A DNA stretch of 41,109 bases from Fimenecus sp964557975 (GCA_964557975.1 CAZLCG010000015.1:1-41109); one strand, 5' to 3'. Positions 8,932-17,540 are shown, numbered from the stretch's first letter. The notes: generated by a model from the letters alone, not told the origin. Made by a program: numbers and translations.

Positions 8932-8960
8932 ATAATAACAAATTTCAACCGATTTTTCAA
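8932..8960 (-). promoter_or_regulatory. Weak promoter candidate for the MFS transporter
   Basis: Minus-strand TTGAAA and TATTAT are separated by 17 bases, between the MATE stop and the MFS start. An AAACCC/GGGTTT mini-hairpin (8912-8926) follows in the leader. Confidence 0.35.
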
Positions 8961-8962
8961 TA

Positions 8963-10327
8963 TCAATCTGTCAATATGACCTTCGATTTTTTCCATTTGC
9001 CCGAATGAACGTACCAAAGACCGATAAACACGCTGAATACGGAAGCGCATCCGATTGCAAGCCCGACGCCGTTAAAGCCCATACTTAAAAGAAAGACTGC
9101 GGCATAGGCAAGCGGTACGCGAATCAAAATCGAGTTGAAAAACGAATTGAAAAGAGCAAAAGAGGTGTTGCCCGCCGCAATCGCAAGGCCGTTAAACGAG
9201 AACATAAAGCAAGCGAAAATATAATCTATCGCAATCAATCGCAGATAAGGTATGCCCGTGGAAATTACGTCGGCGTCATCCGTAAAGATGCGGAAAATAT
9301 ATTGCGGGCAAAGCTCAACGATCAAAAATACCGCGGCGGAAATTGCAAGAGAAAGCCAAAGCCCCACCTTCATAGTCTTTTTCGCCCTGTCAAACTCACC
9401 CGCGCCTATATTCTGCCCCGCCATTGAGGAAATCGCGTTTGAGATTGCAAGCGCGGGAAGAATTGCAAACGAGTTTATTTTACCGCCTATACCCTGACAC
9501 GCCGCGGCGGTTTCCCCGTTCGGCAGGGAATTGACAAGCGCGGTAAGCGTCATAAACGAAAGCGAAACCACAAGGCTTTGAATTGCGCTCGGGAATCCGA
9601 TTTTGACGAGCAGGACCGCTTTTTCCTTATTGATTTTGAAATCCTGTTTTTTATAGCCCTTGAAAAATCCCGTCGTTACAAGGTATATGACCGAAAGAAT
9701 AAAGCTTATTGCCTGAGCGAAGATTGTCGCATAAGCCGCGCCCGCCGCTCCCATACCGACAACGCCTACAAGCACCAGATCAAGCACGACGTTTACTATT
9801 GTCGCTATGATTACAAAGTAAAGCGGCCGCTTTGAATCGCCCATACCGCGCAATACGGCGCATACCGCATTATAGCCGAACATAAAGACCGTGCCCGTCA
9901 TACATATGTTAAGATATGAAAGCGTTTCGGAAAACGCGCTTTCGGGCGTATTGAGAAGCCTTAAAAGAGGGCTTCCGACAATAAGCATTAAAGCGGTTAT
10001 TACAATGCTGAAAACAAGATACATCGTAGCCATTGTGCCGATGGTTTTTTTCTGCTCGTTATACTTTTTAGCGCCGAGATACTGAGCGACTAAAATCGTA
10101 CCCGAAATCGCAAGCCCGTTTGCCGCGCCCGTAATAAGCAAATTTACCTGACCGCCGATTGACACACCCGTAATGCCCGCCTTACCGCAGAACTGACCCA
10201 CCACAATCATATCGACAACGCTGTAAAGCGCCTGCAATATATTTGAAGCCAAAAAAGGCATGGCAAATTTTAACAGATTTTTTGTTACGCTGCCTTTTGT
10301 TAAATCGTTCCTGAATTTGTCTGACAT
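8963..10327 (-). CDS. MATE family efflux transporter
   Basis: A 454-residue protein with about 12 membrane helices and the twofold MATE arrangement. It has the N-terminal FAMPFLASNILQALY and VVGQFCG segments and related segments in the second half. The family exports cationic drugs or metabolites in exchange for Na+ or H+; the specific substrate is unknown. AAAGGA lies 11 bases before the ATG. It lies 78 bases downstream of the GDPD-like gene on the same strand, so co-transcription is possible. No regulator is adjacent. Confidence 0.88.
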   Translation of the reverse strand: MSDKFRNDLTKGSVTKNLLKFAMPFLASNILQALYSVVDMIVVGQFCGKAGITGVSIGGQVNLLITGAANGLAISGTILVAQYLGAKKYNEQKKTIGTMATMYLVFSIVITALMLIVGSPLLRLLNTPESAFSETLSYLNICMTGTVFMFGYNAVCAVLRGMGDSKRPLYFVIIATIVNVVLDLVLVGVVGMGAAGAAYATIFAQAISFILSVIYLVTTGFFKGYKKQDFKINKEKAVLLVKIGFPSAIQSLVVSLSFMTLTALVNSLPNGETAAACQGIGGKINSFAILPALAISNAISSMAGQNIGAGEFDRAKKTMKVGLWLSLAISAAVFLIVELCPQYIFRIFTDDADVISTGIPYLRLIAIDYIFACFMFSFNGLAIAAGNTSFALFNSFFNSILIRVPLAYAAVFLLSMGFNGVGLAIGCASVFSVFIGLWYVHSGKWKKSKVILTD

Positions 10328-10405
10328 TCCGTTTAATTTCCTTTCAAGCCGTAACTCGGAATAACACGAGGGCGTTCGTCCGCCGTCATAAGCTAAAACC
10401 CTATA

Positions 10406-11698
10406 TCACTGTTTTTTTGATTTTTTCTTTTTTCTGCCGAGCTTCCTTGCGGCAATTTTTTTCTTTCGGCAGTGTTCAAACACAACCTCAAGCACAATAA
10501 GACCGATAATCACGAGAACAGCCGCGGTAATTCTGCCCTTTGTGACCGTCATTCCCTTATTGTCCTCGGCAGTCCTGTCAGTCAAGGCATAAACCGCATT
10601 CTGAAGCTCACAGTAGCTGCCCTCAAGAGTCATTGCGCTCACAGAGCCTTCCGCCGTTACCTCAGCGCTTGAAAGAGCCTCGTTAAGATCGTTTGCGGAC
10701 ACGGTACTCAGAAGCGTCGTATCAATAGCCGCTGTTCTTTCAATAAGAGCGTTCAGATTTTCACGGGCAGCGCTAACGCGCTGTCTGTACTCGCAAAGCT
10801 GCGCGACATTGTTCGTAATAATTACCGAAAAGCCCCTTGAGGTGACTTCGTCCCAGCCGAGAGGAGCGTCCTGCCTGTTGCCGCATGTTTCGGGCGAGGT
10901 CATATCAACGACCGCCCGCGCCTTTCCGCCGAGCTTTTCAACGGTTGAAGCGGAAAATGCGGTGGAATGCGAATTATTGTCGCTCAGTATTACCCCTGCC
11001 GCGCCTGCGGAAACGGTCTTTTTGATATACGAGCCGGAGCTCCAGACTACATTGCCGTCATATGAGGAGAATACAAGCGGCTTTGAGGTCTTAGCCAAAA
11101 GCCATTGCGAAATCTCCTTCTTTTTACCGTCGGCAACAATCACCGCAGAATTCAGCGCGTTCATTTCCGAAAGCAAATCATAAATGTCGTCGCGGTACGC
11201 CCAGCCGCCCGCTATAAGAAGCATTGCCCTGCCGCCGAGCTTTTCTATGGTTTCCTGTAACGTCGGAACCGTATAAGCCGTTATTTTTTCGTGCAAAAGA
11301 CCTGTGCTGTTTCTCAAACGGTATGCCGAAAGCTCATAATAACCCACCTGAGAAATATCCTTATCAACGCTGTTTCCGCTTTGGTCGACGCACATTCTTG
11401 AAAGATTATCGTCAGCCATAAGCACAACGGTGCCGTCCGAAGTCTTTTTAACGCTGACAAGCACCATATCCGCGCCTGCCTCAGCGGCGGAGATAATGCC
11501 CTCAACAGAATTTTCGGGATAATTTACCGTGTCGCCGTATTTTGAAACGCAGATAAGCTGTGTAGGATCGTTTTGAAGCGCCGAACAGACATTCTGCGCC
11601 GCGGTTTTTTCCTCCGCAAACGAGGGAACAAGCCCTGTGAGCGCAAGTATAAACGCCGTTATAAGACACAGCAAAGCCTTTTTTGCGTTATTTCTCAT
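10406..11698 (-). CDS. Membrane-anchored GDPD-like protein with lost catalytic residues
   Basis: A 430-residue secreted, C-terminally anchored protein. The N-terminal signal peptide probably ends after Ala28. A glycerophosphodiester phosphodiesterase-like TIM barrel spans about residues 45-310. A helical stretch follows, then a TM helix near residues 393-415 and a very basic KKKKSKK tail. The fold markers PENS (residues 61-64), GAD (75-77), DG (88-89) and PTLQETIEKL are kept. The metal/catalytic positions are not: the HR pair reads KY (53-54), the E-x-D pair reads L-x-S (80-82), and the following His is Ala95. Hydrolysis is therefore unlikely. The longer frame starts 11 codons upstream, but GGAGG before the ATG at 11698 fixes the start. 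Its role may be binding or regulation at the outer membrane face. Confidence 0.75.
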   Translation of the reverse strand: MRNNAKKALLCLITAFILALTGLVPSFAEEKTAAQNVCSALQNDPTQLICVSKYGDTVNYPENSVEGIISAAEAGADMVLVSVKKTSDGTVVLMADDNLSRMCVDQSGNSVDKDISQVGYYELSAYRLRNSTGLLHEKITAYTVPTLQETIEKLGGRAMLLIAGGWAYRDDIYDLLSEMNALNSAVIVADGKKKEISQWLLAKTSKPLVFSSYDGNVVWSSGSYIKKTVSAGAAGVILSDNNSHSTAFSASTVEKLGGKARAVVDMTSPETCGNRQDAPLGWDEVTSRGFSVIITNNVAQLCEYRQRVSAARENLNALIERTAAIDTTLLSTVSANDLNEALSSAEVTAEGSVSAMTLEGSYCELQNAVYALTDRTAEDNKGMTVTKGRITAAVLVIIGLIVLEVVFEHCRKKKIAARKLGRKKKKSKKQ

Positions 11699-11731
11699 CT
11701 TTTCTGCCTCCGAACATACAGTATTTAACAA

Positions 11732-11760
11732 ATTATAACAAATAAAAAAAATTTTTACAA
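11732..11760 (-). promoter_or_regulatory. Candidate sigma-A promoter for the GDPD-like gene
   Basis: Minus-strand TTGTAA and a perfect TATAAT are separated by 17 bases. Confidence 0.6.
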
Positions 11761-11795
11761 GGTCTAACAGACATATTTTGATAATTTACGATGCT

Positions 11796-11832
11796 TTATC
11801 CACAACATTTTGTGTAAAAAAAATTATGCACA
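11796..11832. promoter_or_regulatory. Three clustered DnaA-box matches
   Basis: TTATCCACA (11796-11804, plus), TTTTACACA (11811-11819, minus) and TTATGCACA (11824-11832, plus) all fit TTWTNCACA within 37 bases. They lie in the divergent region between the GDPD-like gene and the XRE-nth-dnaD-dnaC operon. Binding is not proven. Confidence 0.5.
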
Positions 11833-11875
11833 AAAATTTGTAGTAATTTTTTATCTCAGCTTAGGTTTTTCGCTG

Positions 11876-11904
11876 TTGCAACGGAATTTTTTTTATGCTA
11901 AAAT
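11876..11904 (+). promoter_or_regulatory. Candidate sigma-A promoter for the XRE-nth-dnaD-dnaC operon
   Basis: TTGCAA and TAAAAT are separated by 17 bases, 44-72 bases downstream of the DnaA boxes. Confidence 0.5.
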
Positions 11905-11942
11905 AACTCTCGATATCTATTTTTTGTAACAGGGGAATCATT

Positions 11943-12167
11943 ATGCCGTTCAATGCAAAATTCAAAGAATTAAGGCAGTCCAAGCTGCCGCCGCTTACTC
12001 AGACGGATTTGGCAAATGTTTTAGGTATGACGCAGCGGAAAATATCATTCCTTGAAACAGGGGTAACAGAGCCGTCGCTCAAGGATATTCAGGCAATATG
12101 TCTTTATTTTCATGTTTCGGCGGATTATCTTCTTGACTTGCCCGAGGGGCTTGATTATACAAAATGA
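11943..12167 (+). CDS. Small XRE-family helix-turn-helix regulator
   Basis: A 74-residue protein made almost wholly of an HTH_3/Cro-C1-type domain. LTQTDLANVLGMTQRKISFLE gives the recognition helix pair and the remainder completes the five-helix bundle. It probably binds DNA as a dimer, and its target is unknown; autoregulation of the operon is a reasonable guess. AGGGG precedes the ATG. The stop overlaps the nth start by 4 bases (ATGA), so translation is coupled. It is the first gene of the operon carrying nth and the helicase-loading genes, with DnaA-box matches just upstream. Confidence 0.85.
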   Translation: MPFNAKFKELRQSKLPPLTQTDLANVLGMTQRKISFLETGVTEPSLKDIQAICLYFHVSADYLLDLPEGLDYTK

Positions 12168-12790
12168 CAAAAAAAGAGCTTGCATTAAAATCGGTTGAAG
12201 CGTTAAAATCCGCCTACCCCGACGCGGCTTGTTCCCTTGAATACAAAAATCCCTTTGAACTGTTGATCGCCACAAGACTTTCAGCCCAATGTACGGACGC
12301 AAGGGTAAACCTTGTTACACCCGAGTTATTTTCAAAATACAAAACGCTTGACGAATACTGCAGCGCCGATGTAAAGGACATTGAAAAAATTATACATTCC
12401 TGCGGCTTTTTCCGCGAAAAAGCCAAGGATATTATCGGTATTGCAAAAAAAGTCCGCGACGACTTCGGCGGGGAACTGCCCGACAGTATCGAGCTTCTCA
12501 CTACGCTCCCCGGCGTCGGAAGAAAAACCGCCAACCTTATTATGGGCGATGTTTTCAAAAAGCCCGCCGTTGTCTGCGATACGCATCTTATCAGACTTTC
12601 AAACCGTATAGGTCTTGTTTCTGTTAAAGATCCCAAAAAGGTTGAAATTGAGCTTCGCAAGCTTCTTCCGCCTGAGGAGAGCAGCGATTTCTGCCACAGA
12701 GCGGTGCTTCACGGCAGAGCGGTCTGCACGGCAAGGAAAGCAAACTGCGAAGGCTGTTCTCTTAACGGCTTCTGCAAGAAAAAAGTATAG
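12164..12790 (+). CDS. nth: Endonuclease III
   Basis: A 208-residue bifunctional DNA glycosylase/AP lyase that removes oxidised pyrimidines in base excision repair. The helix-hairpin-helix LPGVGRKTA is at residues 115-123, with catalytic Lys121 and Asp139 in the VCDTHL motif. The C-terminal [4Fe-4S] ligands are Cys188, 195, 198 and 204, with the family spacing C-x6-C-x2-C-x5-C. The length is normal. It overlaps the upstream regulator by 4 bases and is followed by 168 bases of hairpin-rich sequence before the DnaD gene. Confidence 0.96.
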   Translation: MTKKELALKSVEALKSAYPDAACSLEYKNPFELLIATRLSAQCTDARVNLVTPELFSKYKTLDEYCSADVKDIEKIIHSCGFFREKAKDIIGIAKKVRDDFGGELPDSIELLTTLPGVGRKTANLIMGDVFKKPAVVCDTHLIRLSNRIGLVSVKDPKKVEIELRKLLPPEESSDFCHRAVLHGRAVCTARKANCEGCSLNGFCKKKV

Positions 12791-12835
12791 CCAAAACGCA
12801 GACGTCCCCGTCTCTGAGGCGGTCACATTTCAGAA

Positions 12836-12930
12836 TTTCAGCGAGAGACAGTCTCTCGCTGAAACCCCGAGGAGCTAAAGCTCCCTGCGTTGCTTACAAT
12901 CTGCCGCGTGCTTCGCTCTCTGAAAGCGAA
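12836..12930 (+). repeat. Cluster of three inverted repeats between nth and the DnaD gene
   Basis: TTTCAGCGAGAGAC and GTCTCTCGCTGAAA form a 14-bp perfect dyad around one base (12836-12864). GGAGCT/AGCTCC follows at 12871-12884 and TTCGCT/AGCGAA at 12912-12930. No T-run follows, so this is not an ordinary terminator. It may be an RNA-processing or regulatory element within the operon. Confidence 0.6.
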
Positions 12931-12958
12931 ACGCCGCTGCGATCTAAAGGAAATTTTT

Positions 12959-13981
12959 ATGTATTCATTTAACGCTTCTTTTTACGGCTCGGTATTTGCA
13001 GTGCCGTCCGTATTGGTTGACAAGTACATAAAAATGGCGTCATACTGCGCCGTAAAGGCACTGCTTTGGATATTAAAAAACCAAAGCGGTAATTTTTCTG
13101 TTGCCGAAATCGCGAAGTCGATCGGCTCGTCCGAAGGCGATACCAAGGAAGCTCTTGACTATTGGGTCAACGAGGGCGTCTTAATTGAGGACGGCAAAGC
13201 CCCCGTCTCCCCGATTGTCAGCGACAGCGAATTGAAAAAGGATATACCTGATAAAACGGGAAAGACAGCTTCCGCAAATACCGCCAAACAAACAGAAATC
13301 AAGCTGTCAAAGCCGACTATGGAGCAAATCGCCGTCAGAATGGAAGAAAATTCAAGCATAAAAGGTCTTTTTAATCAGGCTCAGGAAATGCTCGGCAAAA
13401 CAATAGGCTACAATATGCAGGCAACGCTTCTTATGATGTACGACGATTACGGCTTCGGCTTTGATGTAATTCTGACGCTTCTGCAATACTGCGTGCAGAG
13501 GAATACCGCATCAACCGGATTTATTCAAAGTCTGGCAAAAAGCTGGTACAGGCAGGAGATTTTCTCGCTTGAGGCGGCTCACGAATATATTGACAGCCAA
13601 AACGAGCTTGACAGAATATATATGCAGTTTAAACAGTTTACGGGCATTAACCTGCCGAAGCCCTCAACCAAAATTGCCGATTATTTAAAAAAGGGTAACA
13701 AAATGGGCTTTTCGGTTGAAATGATGGTGCTTGCATACAATGAAGCGGGCGACAAAACAGGTAAAATTTCACCCGAATACGCTTCAAAAATTCTTTTAAG
13801 CTGGCACGAAAAGGGCTATAAGACCCCCGAGGATGTTAAAAAAGGAACGGAAGATTACAAGGCAGGCAAGCAGGAAGGCTCGCAATCGGAACGCTCCTAC
13901 GATATTAACAAGGCGATTGAAAAGGCTCAAAACGGCGAGCTTGTATTTAAAAAGAAAAGCAAAAGGAGGCAGGCTGAATGA
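12959..13981 (+). CDS. DnaD-domain replication protein
   Basis: A 340-residue protein with an N-terminal winged-helix-like region (about residues 20-70) and DnaB_2/DnaD-type helical domains in the second half (about 120-300). DnaD-like proteins help load the replicative helicase at oriC and during restart in Firmicutes. A TTG 23 codons upstream would extend it, but AAAGGA before the ATG at 12959 is the better start. The stop overlaps the following helicase-loader gene by 4 bases. A fixed gene symbol is withheld because DnaB-like and DnaD-like members are hard to separate from sequence alone. Confidence 0.85.
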   Translation: MYSFNASFYGSVFAVPSVLVDKYIKMASYCAVKALLWILKNQSGNFSVAEIAKSIGSSEGDTKEALDYWVNEGVLIEDGKAPVSPIVSDSELKKDIPDKTGKTASANTAKQTEIKLSKPTMEQIAVRMEENSSIKGLFNQAQEMLGKTIGYNMQATLLMMYDDYGFGFDVILTLLQYCVQRNTASTGFIQSLAKSWYRQEIFSLEAAHEYIDSQNELDRIYMQFKQFTGINLPKPSTKIADYLKKGNKMGFSVEMMVLAYNEAGDKTGKISPEYASKILLSWHEKGYKTPEDVKKGTEDYKAGKQEGSQSERSYDINKAIEKAQNGELVFKKKSKRRQAE

Positions 13982-14937
13982 ATTACAGCAAAAAAGCGTA
14001 TCAGGACGCGATGAACACATTAAGGGCAAGACGCCTTGAGGCCGAAAACGGCGCGCGGGAGCGCAGAGAGCAGTTCATTAAGCAGCACCCCGAGCTTGTT
14101 ATGCTTGAAAATGAAATGGCAAAAACAGGGCTTGCCGCAGCAAGGTCAATTTTAGGCTGTGACGACCCTAAAGAATATATAGAAAAGCTTAAAAACAAGA
14201 ATCTTGACTATCAAAGGGCAAGGCGGGATTTATTTAAGTCTGCGGGAATAGATGAAAACTATCTAAAGCCGCGCTACACCTGTGAAAGATGTAACGATAC
14301 GGGCTTTTGCGACGGCAAAATGTGCGCCTGCCTTGAAGGTATTTTAAAGCAAGAGGCGTTTAAGGAGCTTGCCGAGTGTACTCCGCTTAAAATTTCAAGC
14401 TTTTCGGATTTTGACGTTTCCCTTTACAAAACGGCTCAGGCAAAAAAGAAAATGAAAACGATTTTTGACTACTGCGTAAGTTATGCTGACGCTTTTGACC
14501 ACAGTAATCCCAGCCTTTTTATGTACGGCGAAACAGGGCTGGGTAAAACGCATCTTTCGCTTGCAATCGCAGGCAAGGTAATTGAAAAAGGCTACGGCGT
14601 GGTTTACGGCTCGGCGCACAATCTTCTCGGAATGATCGAAAGGGAAAAATTCGGCAGAAGCGAAAATCCCGACGGCACGACCGAAGAAAAGCTCTTATGC
14701 TGCGATTTGTTAATTTTAGACGACCTCGGAGCGGAGTTTTCAACGCCGTTCACCGTCGCCGAAATATACAACATTATAAACACAAGAATGGCTAAAGAGC
14801 TTCCTACAATAATCAGTTCAAACGTTAAGCTCGAGGAACTTGAAAAACGCTATTCAAGCCGTGTTACATCAAGAATTATCGGTACATATGAAATGCTTAA
14901 TTTCATAGGCAACGACATAAGGCAGATAAAGGATTAG
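13978..14937 (+). CDS. dnaI: DnaC/DnaI-family helicase loader ATPase
   Basis: A 319-residue AAA+ protein. The N-terminal coiled region is followed by a zinc-type cluster (Cys102, 105, 111, 116 and 118), then the ATPase. Walker A is GETGLGKT at 184-191, Walker B is the LLILDDLG strand, and the Arg-finger region is near SSRVTSRI. The family loads the replicative helicase onto DNA with primosomal partners; the neighbouring DnaD-domain gene supports this. The start overlaps the DnaD stop by 4 bases with AGGAGG upstream. The dnaI/dnaC naming is by homology class. A hairpin follows at 14966. Confidence 0.85.
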   Translation: MNYSKKAYQDAMNTLRARRLEAENGARERREQFIKQHPELVMLENEMAKTGLAAARSILGCDDPKEYIEKLKNKNLDYQRARRDLFKSAGIDENYLKPRYTCERCNDTGFCDGKMCACLEGILKQEAFKELAECTPLKISSFSDFDVSLYKTAQAKKKMKTIFDYCVSYADAFDHSNPSLFMYGETGLGKTHLSLAIAGKVIEKGYGVVYGSAHNLLGMIEREKFGRSENPDGTTEEKLLCCDLLILDDLGAEFSTPFTVAEIYNIINTRMAKELPTIISSNVKLEELEKRYSSRVTSRIIGTYEMLNFIGNDIRQIKD

Positions 14938-14965
14938 CATTACTTTTTTTCAACAATGCATAATT

Positions 14966-14993
14966 AAAGGGCAGACTTTTTCGTCTGTCCTTT
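14966..14993 (+). terminator. Weak terminator hairpin after the helicase-loader operon
   Basis: AAAGGGCAGAC pairs with GTCTGTCCTTT. The following T-run is poor (AGCTTTG). Confidence 0.5.
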
Positions 14994-15054
14994 AGCTTTG
15001 CCCTTTGATCAGCGCCGTACCGTCGGAAGCAATCAATACGCCCTAAAAAAGAGC

Positions 15055-15083
15055 AAAAAAATAGCCCCCCTATTGGAGAACTA
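15055..15083 (-). terminator. Terminator of the 5S rRNA gene
   Basis: On the minus strand TAGTTCTCC, an AATA loop and GGGGGGCTA are followed by TTTTTTT. It lies 12 bases past the 5S 3' end. Confidence 0.85.
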
Positions 15084-15095
15084 CTTTTATAAAGT

Positions 15096-15211
<116 letters not shown>

Positions 15212-15256
15212 TTTTGAGAAACCTTGTATTGAACTCATCTCTCAAGTGCAGAAAAT

Positions 15257-15285
15257 AGTATATCACAAGGTTTTTCAAAATGCAA
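15257..15285 (-). promoter_or_regulatory. Promoter of the orphan 5S rRNA
   Basis: Minus-strand TTGCAT and TATACT are separated by 17 bases, with TG just before the -10 (extended -10). The start would be about 40 bases upstream of the mature 5S. Confidence 0.65.
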
Positions 15286-15329
15286 GTGTTTTTTGCAAAA
15301 AAATTCATTTTTTCTTAAAAAATTTTTAA

Positions 15330-15830
15330 TTATTCCCTTACAAGCACCTTTTCAATTTCGCCTATATATACTCTGTGATAATCGCCGTCCTTATAACAGC
15401 CCTTAATATCATCGGACAAAAAGCCCTTGGGGTCAATATCCTGAAACGCGATTTTTTTAAGAACAATTACCGTCTGCGCCTGCTCGAAGGCTACGCCCTC
15501 GCCTGCTTTTACGGGAATAAGCCCCGTTTCTCCTGCCTTGTCAACATCCCTGCCCGATCTGCTTCCGCAATAGCCCAATTCTTTTTTATACCCGCCGCCG
15601 AAGAACGACATAGTGAAAACGTCCTGCTTTTCCATAAACTCATAGGTGTATCTCTGCGGACGCACAAAGCAAAAAACAACATCCTTGCCCCAAAGCTCGC
15701 CGATACCTCCCCAGCTTACCGTCATTGTGTTCCAGCTGTCCGCGCCGCCCGCTGTGAGCAGCGCCGTATCGTCCGAAATCATTTTTACGGGCGATATATT
15801 TAATTCCCTTATGTTTATTTCTTTAAACAT
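15330..15830 (-). CDS. Flavin reductase-like domain protein (flavoredoxin family)
   Basis: A 166-residue single-domain protein of the flavin reductase-like FMN-binding split barrel. It has the DSWNTMTVSWGGIGELWG entry region, FVRPQRYTYEFM, and a central FTMSFFGGGYKKELGYCGS segment. The family binds FMN and acts in electron transfer or flavin reduction. The partner oxidoreductase is not next door, so the cellular role is unknown. GGAGATG precedes the ATG and a good promoter lies at 15860. It is a single-gene transcription unit. Confidence 0.85.
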   Translation of the reverse strand: MFKEINIRELNISPVKMISDDTALLTAGGADSWNTMTVSWGGIGELWGKDVVFCFVRPQRYTYEFMEKQDVFTMSFFGGGYKKELGYCGSRSGRDVDKAGETGLIPVKAGEGVAFEQAQTVIVLKKIAFQDIDPKGFLSDDIKGCYKDGDYHRVYIGEIEKVLVRE

Positions 15831-15859
15831 TATATCATCTCCAAAATATATTGATTTTC

Positions 15860-15888
15860 AGTATAGTATAAACAAAAATAAAAATCAA
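15860..15888 (-). promoter_or_regulatory. Promoter of the flavin reductase-like gene
   Basis: Minus-strand TTGATT and TATACT are separated by 17 bases. A second overlapping TATACT sits 5 bases nearer the -35. Confidence 0.6.
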
Positions 15889-15921
15889 TTATTTATATAA
15901 TATTTTTTATTTTCCGAAATA

Positions 15922-15968
15922 TTCAGAAAGGACTGCCTAAGGCTAAGCCTGAAGCAGTCCTTTCTGAA
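15922..15968 (-). terminator. Terminator hairpin after the HtrA gene
   Basis: TTCAGAAAGGACTGC pairs with GCAGTCCTTTCTGAA around a 17-base loop. The stem is very strong but the T-run is short. Confidence 0.65.
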
Positions 15969-15974
15969 TTATTG

Positions 15975-17540
15975 TCAGTTGCCGTAGCCGTAAGAGCCGA
16001 ACGGATTGTAGAAATACGCCGATGTTGTTGTTTCCTCATCGACGGTACTCGCAGTACCCTTATCCTCCACAAGAGTTACTTCAACATTAAACTCACTCGC
16101 CTGATATTCCTTGTCAAAACGGCAAATCGAAAGCGTTAGGGTGTCGCCCACATTTGAATTTTCGATTAAATCGGGTAAGGTATCGGCTGAATCGAGCGCC
16201 TTGCCGTTAACCGCGGTTATAAGGTCGCCCGTCTGCACCCCTGTATTTGCAAGGGAACTGTCAGAGTCGATGCTGCTGATAACCAGCGAGCCCTTCGGCA
16301 AGCCCTTTGCGCCCACAAGCATACTGTAAGTCTGGCTTGCCGACGCAGGCATATATGTTATACCGAGCTTGGGTCTGTTTGTAACGTAACCGTTTTCAAT
16401 AATCTCATTATATACCTCAATGAAGGTTGAGCTTGGAACGGCAAATCCCATTCCCTCATAATCCGTACTCGCAATTTTTGATGAATTTATTCCTATAAGC
16501 TGACCGTAGGAATTTACAAGCGCGCCGCCCGAGTTGCCGGGATTTATTGCCGCCGTGTGCTGAATACAGTACATTTCGTATCCGATTTCACTGTTAACAG
16601 GTCTTGCTATCGCGGAAACCATACCGTTGGTAAACGAGCCCGCGAAGTCAACGCCGCCGGGATTTCCTATGGCGTAAACCGTTTCGCCGACGGATAATTT
16701 TTCGGAATCGCCTACCTCAATTACGGTAAGCCCCGAAGCCGCTATTCTCACAACGCCTATATCGGTTCTTGAATCATAACCTACCACAGTTGCGTCATAC
16801 TGTGTTTCGTCATAAAGCTGAACCTTTATCGCTCCGCCGTCGCTTATAACATGCGCGCAGGTTATAATATAGGTGTATTGCCCCGAAGTGTCCTCGCCTA
16901 TGATGACGCCCGAGCCCTCTCCGCTTGCGGAGGTTGAGCTTGAAGAATACACAAGTATACCGACAGAGCTTTCTTTTACCTTTTCGTAAACTCCGCTTGC
17001 GGTAAGCTCGCCCGAAGACGATGTAGAGGAAACCGAGGGTGAATCGCTTGCCTGAATTGTAGGAGCGTCAACCTTTTGATTTTCTTCGCTTGAAGACCCT
17101 ACTTTGCCTGTAACGGACAAAATAACAACTACAACCGTGATAATTGCCGCAACGCCCAAGCAGGATAAAAACACCTTAACGCCCTTTTTGTTATTCTTAG
17201 GCTTTTTCGGTTCGGGATTATATCCGTTACCGTAGCCGTTCTGCTGAGGATCGTATGAATATCGGCGCTGAGATTCGGGTGTATAAGGCGAATTACCGTA
17301 AGGGGCGTTATTTCCGTTATAAACATAGTTGGTTCTGCGGTTGTAGCCGTAATATCCGTTGCCCTGCCCCTCGTTATTACCCGTATAATAAGAGCCGCCG
17401 TTTGAATAAGGATAACCCTGATTGGCGTTTGCGGAATCTGAGCTTTGTCTGAAATCCTGCTCCTGCCGATTGTTTTCCTCCGGATTTTCATTTGCATTAT
17501 TATTGTTCTGCTCATGGTTTTCGTTATTGTATTCACTCAT
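15975..17540 (-). CDS. HtrA/DegP-like membrane serine protease with PDZ domain
   Basis: A 521-residue membrane-anchored protease. The N-terminal 110 residues are low complexity, rich in Asn, Gln, Tyr and Gly, and probably cytoplasmic. A single TM helix is at about 122-143. A Ser-rich linker leads to a trypsin-like domain with His230, Asp260 and Ser337 (NPGNSGGA), followed by a PDZ domain at about 395-490. The family degrades or refolds damaged extracytoplasmic proteins. GGGAGG precedes the start. It lies downstream of the histidine kinase and response regulator genes with a 105-base gap. Direct repeats in that gap suggest control by the neighbouring response regulator. Confidence 0.92.
   Translation of the reverse strand: MSEYNNENHEQNNNNANENPEENNRQEQDFRQSSDSANANQGYPYSNGGSYYTGNNEGQGNGYYGYNRRTNYVYNGNNAPYGNSPYTPESQRRYSYDPQQNGYGNGYNPEPKKPKNNKKGVKVFLSCLGVAAIITVVVVILSVTGKVGSSSEENQKVDAPTIQASDSPSVSSTSSSGELTASGVYEKVKESSVGILVYSSSSTSASGEGSGVIIGEDTSGQYTYIITCAHVISDGGAIKVQLYDETQYDATVVGYDSRTDIGVVRIAASGLTVIEVGDSEKLSVGETVYAIGNPGGVDFAGSFTNGMVSAIARPVNSEIGYEMYCIQHTAAINPGNSGGALVNSYGQLIGINSSKIASTDYEGMGFAVPSSTFIEVYNEIIENGYVTNRPKLGITYMPASASQTYSMLVGAKGLPKGSLVISSIDSDSSLANTGVQTGDLITAVNGKALDSADTLPDLIENSNVGDTLTLSICRFDKEYQASEFNVEVTLVEDKGTASTVDEETTTSAYFYNPFGSYGYGN

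Noticed and set aside
11796..11832. Replication origin (oriC)
   Set aside because: Only three box matches are seen and neither dnaA nor dnaN is adjacent, so a regulatory role is more likely.
12890..12958. TTG start giving 23 extra residues on the DnaD-domain protein
   Set aside because: The ATG at 12959 has a proper AAAGGA and the extension runs through a hairpin-rich gap.
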